From: Kiritimatiellia bacterium
GTDB lineage: Bacteria; Verrucomicrobiota; Kiritimatiellia; SLAD01
NCBI GenBank assembly: GCA_007128275.1
Contig: SKXR01000294.1
Coordinates: 1-23,196, forward strand
DNA: 23,196 nt
Direction of reading: 5' to 3'
The translations under genes were made by a program, and so were the position numbers. Position 1 is the stretch's first letter, and each line of letters opens with the position of its first letter. Of the stretch, positions 15,803 to 22,486 are shown in pieces. Under the pieces are notes generated by a model that worked only from the letters and a program-made list of their open reading frames with translations, was not told the DNA's origin and searched no databases.

Positions 15803-15831
15803 GCCCCGGTTAATTTAACCGGGGCTTTTTT
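15803..15831 (+). terminator. Intrinsic terminator (attenuator) before hisF
   Basis: The stem GCCCCGGTT (15803-15811) pairs perfectly with AACCGGGGC (15817-15825) around a 5-nt loop, followed by six T residues (15826-15831). It ends 17 bp before the hisF ATG with no gene between, so it acts ahead of the operon rather than after one. This placement fits attenuation. Confidence 0.88.
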
Positions 15832-15848
15832 GTTGAAGAAGGGGAGGC

Positions 15849-16604
15849 ATGACGGCAAAACGAATTATACCGTGTCTGGACATCTCGGGCGGGCGTGTCG
15901 TGAAGGGGGTCAAATTCCTTGAACTGCGCGATGCGGGCGATCCGGTGGAGCAGGCGAAGGCCTACGAGGAACAGGGAGCAGACGAGTTGACGTTCCTCGA
16001 CATTACGGCCTCGCACGAGAATCGTGACACGATTCTGGACGTGGTGCGCGCGGTGGCGGAACGGGTGTTTATGCCACTGACGGTGGGCGGAGGGATCCGG
16101 ACGCCCGCAGATGTGCGGCGTTTGCTACAGGCGGGGGCGGACAAGGTGTCGCTGAACACCGCGGCGTTACTGAATCCCGAGATTTTGAACGAGACCTCGG
16201 CCCGTTTCGGGTGTCAGTGCATGGTGCTGGCAATCGACGCGCGCCGGAATTCGCGAGACGGTTGGACCGTGTATACGCACGGCGGCCGAAACCCGACGGT
16301 GCGCGACGCCGTGCACTGGGCGCGCGAAGGTGTGGAGCGCGGGGCGGGCGAAATTCTATTGACCAGCATGGATGCAGACGGCACAAAGAACGGGTATGAT
16401 CTGGAGCTCACGCGCGCCGTGTCCGAGGCGGTGTCCGTGCCGGTGATTGCGTCCGGCGGCGCGGGGACGTTGCAACATCTCGTGGACGCGGTGACGATCG
16501 GGAAAGCGGATGCGGTCTTGGCGGCGTCCATTTTCCACTTCGGCGAGTTCACCATCCCGGAAACAAAAGCCTATTTGCGAGAGAAAGGAGTGGAGGTCCG
16601 ATGA
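15849..16604 (+). CDS. hisF: Imidazole glycerol phosphate synthase subunit HisF
   Basis: The cyclase subunit of IGP synthase. It uses ammonia from HisH to turn PRFAR into imidazole glycerol phosphate and AICAR in histidine synthesis. The beta/alpha barrel begins KRIIPCLDISGGRVVKG with catalytic Asp11. The second catalytic Asp is Asp130 in VLAIDARRNS. Phosphate-binding loops TVGGGIRT and VIASGGAGTLQH are present. At 251 residues it is normal length. The ATG has a strong GGGGAGG site. hisH is not in the window. The gene overlaps hisI by ATGA and lies just after the attenuator, so it is first in the mixed his/trp operon. Confidence 0.97.
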   Translation: MTAKRIIPCLDISGGRVVKGVKFLELRDAGDPVEQAKAYEEQGADELTFLDITASHENRDTILDVVRAVAERVFMPLTVGGGIRTPADVRRLLQAGADKVSLNTAALLNPEILNETSARFGCQCMVLAIDARRNSRDGWTVYTHGGRNPTVRDAVHWAREGVERGAGEILLTSMDADGTKNGYDLELTRAVSEAVSVPVIASGGAGTLQHLVDAVTIGKADAVLAASIFHFGEFTIPETKAYLREKGVEVR

Positions 16605-17017
16605 GTAAGGAACTGGAAGAAGGCAATCAACTGCAATTGGATTACAATAAACTAGAGAAGGCGGTATCGTCCTCCCCGGGCATCATCCCCGTGGCTGTGC
16701 AGGACGCCGACACGCAGGAGGTCGTTCTCGTGGCGTACGTGAATGAGTTGGCGTTCCGGAAATCGCTGGAAGTCGGCGAAGCCGTGTTCTGGAGCACGTC
16801 GCGCAACGAATTGTGGCACAAAGGTATGGAGTCGGGTAATTCCTTCGAATTGGTCGACGTGCGTGTGAATTGCGAGCAGAATTCGGTGTTGTATGTGGTC
16901 CGCCCAAAAGGCGGCGGCATGTGCCACACGAAAAACCAGGACGGGAAAAGCAGGAAAGGCTGTTATTATCGGCGGTTGAACCGGGAGACGGGACAACTGG
17001 AAAATACGGAACCTTGA
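16601..17017 (+). CDS. hisI: Phosphoribosyl-AMP cyclohydrolase-like protein (HisI)
   Basis: A homologue of the enzyme that opens the adenine ring of phosphoribosyl-AMP, the third step of histidine synthesis. Recognisable segments are AVFWSTSRNELWHKGMESGN (61-80), matching the usual FSRSR..LW.KGE.SGN, and the Cys residues 91, 108 and 121, which would bind zinc. It departs from the family in two ways: the magnesium-binding DCDxD is replaced by NCEQN (90-94), and the CHT to Cys spacing is longer (CHTKNQDGKSRKGC). The two metal-site Asp residues are thus Asn and Glu, and the last is Asn. It may be a diverged active form or have a changed reaction. Length 138, no HisE fusion. The start overlaps hisF. 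Confidence 0.85.
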   Translation: MSKELEEGNQLQLDYNKLEKAVSSSPGIIPVAVQDADTQEVVLVAYVNELAFRKSLEVGEAVFWSTSRNELWHKGMESGNSFELVDVRVNCEQNSVLYVVRPKGGGMCHTKNQDGKSRKGCYYRRLNRETGQLENTEP

Positions 17018-17027
17018 AGAAAGTAGC

Positions 17028-17128
17028 GTGTCGGGTGTCGGGTGTCGGGTGTCGCGTGTCGGGTGTCGCGTGGCTTCTCAACACCGAACACTGAACACCG
17101 AACACTGAACACCGAACACTGAACACCG
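17028..17128. repeat. Opposed heptamer arrays between hisI and trpE
   Basis: The left array (17028-17069) is six units of GTGTCGG or GTGTCGC. The right array (17080-17128) is seven units alternating AACACCG and AACACTG. The right units read backwards are close to the left units (GTGT-T/C-C/G-G pattern), so the two could fold as an imperfect long hairpin with GTGGCTTCTC at its tip. The array ends two bases before the trpE ATG and leaves no ribosome-binding site. Because it is inside the operon, it is transcribed. Confidence 0.85.
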
Positions 17129-17130
17129 TC

Positions 17131-18651
17131 ATGTATTCCCCTGACAAACAGACCTTTATGGAACGCGCCAAGCGGGGCAATTTGATCCCGGTTTGGCGGG
17201 AATTTCTCGCGGATCAGGAGACCCCCGTGCTGGCGTATGAACGCATGCGTACGGCGCTGACGCGCGACGGGAAGACTCAGGGCGCATTCCTTTTGGAGAG
17301 CGTTGAGGGAGGCGAACATATTGCGCGCTATTCCTTTCTGGGCGGCGCCCCCCGCGCGATGTTCCGCAGTTTCGGGCGGCGCGTGGAAATCGAACATGCG
17401 GACGGCGCGGTGGATGTGCAGGAGGACGTGGAACCGCTTTCCGCCTTGAAGTCGTACATGGCTCGCTACCGGCCGGTACCCGATCCCGAACTGCCGCGTT
17501 TTTTCGGCGGGGCGGTGGGATATATCGGGTACGACGCCGTGGCGCAGTTTGAAAAGGCGCCGTTGTGCGAGCGAAAAGGGTTGGAGTGGCCCGACATGAT
17601 GTTTGGGATCACGGACACCATCATCATCTTCGATCATGTGCGCCATAGCATGAAAATTGTGGCGAACGCGTTTGTCGAAGACGATCCGTTGCCGGCCTAT
17701 GAGCGGGCGGTCGCCGGTATTGACCAAATGACGGCGCATCTGGCTACGTCCGTGCCCATGTACGTGCTGGACGCCCGGGAGGAGCCGGGCGCACTGATCT
17801 ACCGGTCGAACACGCAAAAGGATGGCTTCATGGCTTCGGTGGAACGGGCCAAGGAATATATCCGGGCGGGCGACATCATCCAAGTGGTGTTGTCGCAACG
17901 CTTTGAAGCAGACGGGACCGGCGATCCGCTCGATGTCTATCGCGCGCTGCGTTCGATCAATCCGTCGCCGTACATGTTCTGTCTGGAGTTCGGAGATCGC
18001 TCCGTGGTGGGGTCGTCGCCCGAGATCCATGTGCGCTGCGAGGATGACCGCGTGGAGGTGCGCCCCATTGCGGGCACGCGTCCGCGTTCCAGCGATCCAG
18101 TGAAGGACGAAGCGTTGGCGGAGGAACTGTTGGCCGATCCGAAGGAACGCGCGGAGCACATCATGCTGGTTGATTTGGGTCGCAACGATATCGGACGCGT
18201 GTGCGAATACGGTTCTGTGAAGGTTCCGGAACTGATGGTGATCGAACGCTACAGCCACGTGATGCACATTGTTTCGGATGTGATCGGGACGCTGGCAAAG
18301 GGCAAGGACGCCTATGACGTCTTGCGCGCGACCTTTCCGGCGGGCACGGTCAGCGGGGCACCGAAAGTGCGCGCGATGGAAATCATTGCGGAACTGGAAG
18401 AGGCGCGGCGCGGCGCATACGCAGGGGCCGTGGCCTATATCGGGTTTACGGGGAATCTCGACTCTTGCATCACCATTCGCACGGTACTGATGGAGAAGGG
18501 CACATCGTACGTGCAGGCGGGCGCCGGAATTGTGGCCGATTCCGATCCGTTGAAAGAGTTTGAGGAAACACAGAACAAAGCGCGCGGCATGATCAAGGCC
18601 CTGGGCTTGGCCGCCCGGTACAAGGCGGTTCGCGAGGGAGAAGCGTCATGA
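17131..18651 (+). CDS. trpE: Anthranilate synthase component I
   Basis: The chorismate-binding subunit that makes anthranilate, the first committed step of tryptophan synthesis. The N-terminal domain has FLLESVEGGEHIARYSFLG (53-71), including the LLES Trp feedback site. The catalytic domain has NPSPYMFCLEFG, PIAGTRPR, ERAEHIMLVDLGRNDIGRV, FPAGTVSGAPKVRAMEII, YAGAVAYIGFTGNLDSCITIRT and QAGAGIVADSDPLKEFEET. Length is 506 residues, typical. The ATG used here is directly behind the heptamer arrays and lacks a ribosome site; ATG 17158 is an internal alternative that is no better. The stop overlaps trpG. Confidence 0.96.
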   Translation: MYSPDKQTFMERAKRGNLIPVWREFLADQETPVLAYERMRTALTRDGKTQGAFLLESVEGGEHIARYSFLGGAPRAMFRSFGRRVEIEHADGAVDVQEDVEPLSALKSYMARYRPVPDPELPRFFGGAVGYIGYDAVAQFEKAPLCERKGLEWPDMMFGITDTIIIFDHVRHSMKIVANAFVEDDPLPAYERAVAGIDQMTAHLATSVPMYVLDAREEPGALIYRSNTQKDGFMASVERAKEYIRAGDIIQVVLSQRFEADGTGDPLDVYRALRSINPSPYMFCLEFGDRSVVGSSPEIHVRCEDDRVEVRPIAGTRPRSSDPVKDEALAEELLADPKERAEHIMLVDLGRNDIGRVCEYGSVKVPELMVIERYSHVMHIVSDVIGTLAKGKDAYDVLRATFPAGTVSGAPKVRAMEIIAELEEARRGAYAGAVAYIGFTGNLDSCITIRTVLMEKGTSYVQAGAGIVADSDPLKEFEETQNKARGMIKALGLAARYKAVREGEAS

Positions 18652-19211
18652 TGCTCGTCATCGATAACTACGATTCTTTCACGTACAACCTCGTGCAGTA
18701 CCTCGGAGAATTGGGCGAAACCGTGCGCGTGGAGCGAAACGACGAGATCACGCTGGACGAGATCGAAACGATGAAACCCGATAAGCTGATGGTCAGTCCG
18801 GGGCCGTGCTCGCCGAACGAGGCCGGTATTTCCTGTTCGCTCATCGAGCGCTTTGCAGGACGGATCCCGCTTTTCGGTGTCTGTCTGGGTCATCAATGTC
18901 TCGGCCAGGTCTACGGCGGGCGCGTGGTGCGGGCGGACCGGTTGATGCACGGGAAGACCTCGCTGATTCATCATCAGGGCGAAGGCCTGTTCAAGGACAT
19001 GCCGAATCCTTTTGAGGCCACGCGATATCATTCTCTGATTGTTGAACGTGCGTCGCTGCCGGACTGTCTGCGTATTACGGCGGAAACGGACGAAGGGGAA
19101 ATCATGGGCTTGCAACATGTGACGGATCCCGTGTACGGCGTGCAGTTCCATCCGGAATCCATACTGACCCAGGACGGCAAGAAAATGCTGGCCAATTTCA
19201 TGGCGGTGTAA
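18648..19211 (+). CDS. trpG: Anthranilate synthase component II (glutamine amidotransferase)
   Basis: The amidotransferase subunit that supplies ammonia from glutamine to TrpE. The class I triad is visible: Cys79 in LFGVCLGHQCLG, His168 and Glu170 in VQFHPESILT. The oxyanion region MVSPGPCSPNEAGIS is also present. Length is 187 residues, normal. The ATG overlaps the trpE TGA (ATGATG), and GGGAG lies about 7 nt upstream; a second Met at 18651 is equally possible. The same fold also serves PabA in folate synthesis, so it may be shared. No other trp genes (D, C, F, B, A) follow in the window. Confidence 0.95.
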   Translation: MMLVIDNYDSFTYNLVQYLGELGETVRVERNDEITLDEIETMKPDKLMVSPGPCSPNEAGISCSLIERFAGRIPLFGVCLGHQCLGQVYGGRVVRADRLMHGKTSLIHHQGEGLFKDMPNPFEATRYHSLIVERASLPDCLRITAETDEGEIMGLQHVTDPVYGVQFHPESILTQDGKKMLANFMAV

Positions 19212-19217
19212 CGCACG

Positions 19218-19246
19218 TTGCGTCGCAGCCTGATGGCGAGTATAGT
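19218..19246 (+). promoter_or_regulatory. Candidate promoter for the TPR/efflux genes
   Basis: TTGCGT (19218-19223) and TATAGT (19241-19246) are separated by exactly 17 bp in the 143-bp gap between trpG and the TPR gene. The -10 matches consensus at five of six positions. No terminator is visible after trpG, so read-through from the his/trp operon remains possible. Confidence 0.4.
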
Positions 19247-19354
19247 ACCCCGACGTTTGGCTCCGGGATTTGAACGTCGTCCGCCTGTGGAAGGGGATGC
19301 GTGCTTGTGCCCGGTCCCTGGGGCGTTGGCAAGAACCTTGTCAGGATATCCAAG

Positions 19355-20434
19355 ATGGAAAGAGATAGAGACATTTACAGCAAGAAAGCGACGCCGCCCC
19401 CGGAGAAGAAGGATTTTCCGGAGGTGGACGTAACGCCGCGTGATATGCGCCTTGTTTCGGTCCGGCGCACGCTGGTGTTCGTACTGTTCGTGGCCCTCCT
19501 GTTGTCGTTGGGAAGTTGGATCATTCATTTTCTGGATCAGCGCAGTCAACGCGATGATCTGGAGGATCTGACGCCGGAAGAGTTGGCGGCCTTGTCACCG
19601 CCCCGTCCGCCCTCCGTGGCCGTGCCGGACATGCCCGAGGTGATGGGGGATTTCGACGAGATGGGCACCGCCGCCCCGGCCGGAATGGATCCGGCAAAGA
19701 TTTCGGAGGCCGTCGGACAAATACGCATCGCTCAACGATATTTGCAGGCGCAGGAATTGGATCGCGCGGAGATTGCCGCGCGCCGCGCCTTGGAAATCTG
19801 GCCGGACATGAACGCCGCCCAATCGACCTTGGGCTTCATTCACACCCAACGCGGGCAATTCGATATTGCGATCAGTTTCCTGAATGCGGCGCTGCGCACC
19901 GATCCGTTCAGCCCGGATACCTACAATACGCTGGGGGCGGTCTACTTGCAGAAAGGGGAAATGAGCCGTGCGGAGGAACTCTTCCAAACGGCCCTGCAGA
20001 TCCGTCCGGAATATGTGCACGCCTATATGAACCTCGGCATGCTGTACTTGGTCACGGGCCGCTATCAAATCGCCGCCGAATATTTTGAGCGCACGCTGGA
20101 GGATCTCCCGGATCATTCGGGGGTCCGTAACAACCTCGCGGTCTGCCTGATGCGCGTGGGGCGGTATCAGGAATCACGAGAACATTTTCAGCAACTCATC
20201 GATGACCTGCCGAATGAGCCTTCCTGGTACTTCAACATGGCCATTACGTATTCGGAACAGCAGAACTTCGAGGAGGCCATTTCATGGATTCGCCAAGGAG
20301 CGGACTATTGTTCGCCTATGGAATTTCAACGCTTTATGGCGGACGCCGACTTTAATGAGTTGCGTAAACGGCCGGAGTACGAGGAGTTCATGAAGACGGT
20401 TTTCCCGGACATCCCCATGCCGCTGGGATCATGA
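19355..20434 (+). CDS. Membrane-anchored tetratricopeptide-repeat protein
   Basis: A 359-residue protein with a cytoplasmic N-terminal stretch rich in charged residues and proline, one membrane helix (RRTLVFVLFVALLLSLGSWIIHFL, split as RRTLVFVLFVALL and LSLGSWIIHFL, about 37-60), a Pro-rich linker, then tandem TPR units from about residue 110 to 300. Clear TPR signatures include NTLGAVYLQKGEMSRAEELF, MNLGMLYLVTGRYQIAAEYF and NNLAVCLMRVGRYQESREHF. The ATG at 19355 is chosen because AGGA is about 8 nt upstream; an upstream opening at 19301 has no such site. The stop overlaps the next start (ATGA). TPR arrays bind protein partners, so it may support assembly of the export components downstream; this is inference. 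Confidence 0.85.
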   Translation: MERDRDIYSKKATPPPEKKDFPEVDVTPRDMRLVSVRRTLVFVLFVALLLSLGSWIIHFLDQRSQRDDLEDLTPEELAALSPPRPPSVAVPDMPEVMGDFDEMGTAAPAGMDPAKISEAVGQIRIAQRYLQAQELDRAEIAARRALEIWPDMNAAQSTLGFIHTQRGQFDIAISFLNAALRTDPFSPDTYNTLGAVYLQKGEMSRAEELFQTALQIRPEYVHAYMNLGMLYLVTGRYQIAAEYFERTLEDLPDHSGVRNNLAVCLMRVGRYQESREHFQQLIDDLPNEPSWYFNMAITYSEQQNFEEAISWIRQGADYCSPMEFQRFMADADFNELRKRPEYEEFMKTVFPDIPMPLGS

Positions 20435-22449
20435 ACGAGCATCCGGGCAAGGGATGGCGGGGAACGAGCGTGCGCCTGCCGGCAATTCCGTCAATCAAAC
20501 GCCGGGGGATTATGCGTTCCGGTACTGTAAAACAGGGCAACAGCCCGTTAGTCGATACCATGAATGTTCTTCGCAGGACCTTGTCCCGATATCCGGGGTT
20601 CCGGGATGTGCGTCGCTGGTTGGGCATTGGCCTTTGCGCGATGGCTGGACTGATGCTGTCGGCGTGCCGGTCGCCGACGGGACATCGTGAGAAGGCGGAT
20701 CGCACGGCTACCCGAATCGTCGAACAGCGCGAACAAGAGCTTTTCGGTCGCGAGACGGCGTTTTCCATCGAACGTCCGGTGGATACCCTGCGCCGACGCT
20801 TGTTGCGGGAACAGGATCTCCCCTCGGCCGGGGTGGAGGCACTCGGTACGGACCGTTTGACGCCCATCCCGCATTGGCCCGAAGCGGATTATCCCCGTGC
20901 CGGCGAGGACCCGCCACCGGCCGATTCCGCGAAGACGGACTTCGCGCCGTTTTCGTTGGACCTCACCGCGGCATTGGAAGTCGGCGCGGCAAACAGCCGG
21001 GAATACCAGGATCGCAAGGAAGACATCTATCGCGCCGCACTGAGTTTGGATCTGGAGACGTTTCAGTTTAGGAACACCTACCTCGGCACCTTTGACAGCA
21101 CCTATACCGACGACCGTTCGGGGGAGGAAGGCGATACGCGGGGTATTGTCAACACCGCCACCCTGGGCGTGTCCCGGACCCTGCAAACGGGCGCCGCACT
21201 GAGTTCGCGCATCATGTTCGATCTCGTGAAGCTCCTGACGCTGGACAAGGAATCGGCCTATGGCGTCATGGCTGATCTCTCCGTGACCGTGCCGTTATTG
21301 CGGGGAGCGGGACGCCATGTCGTGACCGAACCACTTACGCAGGCGGAACGAAATGTCATCTATTCGATGTACACCTTTGAAAATTTCAAGCGACGGTATG
21401 CCGTGCGCGTCGCTTCCGAATACCTGCAGGTGCTTCAGCAACTGGACCAGGTGCGCAACGCGGAAGACAATTACGAGCGGGTTGCCGTGTCGGCGCGGCG
21501 CGCGCGACGCCTGGCGGACGCCGGACGGTTGCCGGAAATTCAGGTGGATCAGGCCCAACAGGAGGAGTTGCGCGCGCGGGATCGTTGGTTGTCCGCCGTG
21601 TCGACGTACGAGCGGCGCTTGGATCAATTGAAGATCACGTTGGGATTGCCGGCCGACGCGCAGGTGGAATTGGACGGAGCGGATCTGGGCCGGTTGACGG
21701 ATGAAATGGAAGCCTGGGTGCTGGAACAGCAGGAGGCGCTGTTGGAAATCGAAAAGGAAGGGCGGGACGAAACGCCGCTGTCGGAGCAAATCCAGCGGGA
21801 AGAACGCATCTCGTCGGAGGCGGCCATCCGTCTTGCCTTTGAGCATCGTCTGGATATGTCGATTGCACGCGGGCGTGTGTTCGACGCTCAACGCGCCGTG
21901 ACCGTGGCGGCCGACCGCTTGCGGCTAAGCGCGAATTTGACGGGCTCGGCGCAGGCGGGGAGCCGTCGCGGGTTGGGTTCGGCCGGTATGGGCGATGCGC
22001 GTTTCGATCCCGGTGAAGGGATCTATTCGGCGGGCCTGGCCGTGGACGTGCCGTGGAGTCGCACGGAACAGCGCAACGCGTATCGGGACAGTTTCATTGC
22101 GTTGGAACGCGCCACACGCAGTGTCCAGGATCTGGAGGACCAGGTTAAATCCGAGGTCCGCAACGCCTTGCGCGTATTGATTCAGGCCCGGGAAAGCATG
22201 GCTATTCAAGCCCGCTCGGTCGAGTTGGCCCAACGCCGGGTGGACAGCACGGAGCTGTTCCTGCAAGCGGGCCGCGCTCAGATCCGCGACGTGCTGGAAG
22301 CGCAGGAAGCGCTGGTGTCGGCGCGCGACGCGTTAACGTCGGCCGTGGTGACCTATCGGTTGGCGGAACTCGAGTTGCAACGGGATATGGGCGTATTGGA
22401 AGTGGACGAACACGGGTTATGGACGGAATACGCGGAATGGAACGAATAA
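20431..22449 (+). CDS. TolC-like outer-membrane efflux channel lipoprotein
   Basis: An outer-membrane efflux protein family member (OEP/TolC fold). The helical hairpins are rich in heptad-like coiled coil, for example YLQVLQQLDQVRNAEDNYER with ARRARRLADAGRLPEIQVDQ, and the related second repeat near RRVDSTELFLQAGRAQIRD followed by VLEAQEALVSARDAL. A lipobox LSAC follows a hydrophobic stretch (GIGLCAMAGLMLSAC, Cys79), so it is probably lipidated and exported. The first start overlaps the TPR stop (ATGA), but the signal peptide then begins 44 residues in. ATG 20512 or 20560 would give a more normal signal length; none has a good ribosome site. Length from 20431 is 672 residues. It works with an HlyD-type adaptor encoded next. 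Confidence 0.87.
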   Translation: MNEHPGKGWRGTSVRLPAIPSIKRRGIMRSGTVKQGNSPLVDTMNVLRRTLSRYPGFRDVRRWLGIGLCAMAGLMLSACRSPTGHREKADRTATRIVEQREQELFGRETAFSIERPVDTLRRRLLREQDLPSAGVEALGTDRLTPIPHWPEADYPRAGEDPPPADSAKTDFAPFSLDLTAALEVGAANSREYQDRKEDIYRAALSLDLETFQFRNTYLGTFDSTYTDDRSGEEGDTRGIVNTATLGVSRTLQTGAALSSRIMFDLVKLLTLDKESAYGVMADLSVTVPLLRGAGRHVVTEPLTQAERNVIYSMYTFENFKRRYAVRVASEYLQVLQQLDQVRNAEDNYERVAVSARRARRLADAGRLPEIQVDQAQQEELRARDRWLSAVSTYERRLDQLKITLGLPADAQVELDGADLGRLTDEMEAWVLEQQEALLEIEKEGRDETPLSEQIQREERISSEAAIRLAFEHRLDMSIARGRVFDAQRAVTVAADRLRLSANLTGSAQAGSRRGLGSAGMGDARFDPGEGIYSAGLAVDVPWSRTEQRNAYRDSFIALERATRSVQDLEDQVKSEVRNALRVLIQARESMAIQARSVELAQRRVDSTELFLQAGRAQIRDVLEAQEALVSARDALTSAVVTYRLAELELQRDMGVLEVDEHGLWTEYAEWNE

Positions 22450-22486
22450 TCCGGGAGCACCGGCGAACGCGAAGAGGATGGCAGGC

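Larger units (their letters stand above)
15691..15831 (+). promoter_or_regulatory. Transcription attenuator of the hisF-hisI-trpE-trpG operon
   Basis: Four competing segments can be read. Segment 1, CCGCCCC (15691-15697), can pair with segment 2, GGGGCGG (15754-15760). Segment 2, shifted by one as CGGGGCG (15753-15759), can instead pair with segment 3, CGCCCCG (15802-15808), which is the 5' arm of the terminator. A 6-bp hairpin (15761-15766 with 15771-15776) fits inside the 2:3 form. A ribosome waiting at the Trp codons would leave segment 2 free (antitermination). One reaching the leader stop would cover it (termination). Pairings were found by eye, with no energies computed. Confidence 0.65.

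Noticed and set aside
15660..15818. An alternative leader ORF starting at GTG 15660 after a strong GGGGGAGG
   Set aside because: It has the better ribosome site but no Trp/His run, overlaps the terminator stem, and has no recognisable product. It is kept as the main rival to the WWHH leader rather than annotated.
17028..17128. Heptamer arrays as a CRISPR array
   Set aside because: Units are 7 bp and contiguous with no spacers, and there are no cas genes. The Cas2-like fold of PaaX middle domains does not make the regulator a CRISPR protein.
16966..18267. 433-residue antisense frame opposite trpE running into the heptamer arrays
   Set aside because: Shadow of trpE; its C-terminal repetitive tail is only the reverse reading of the heptamers.
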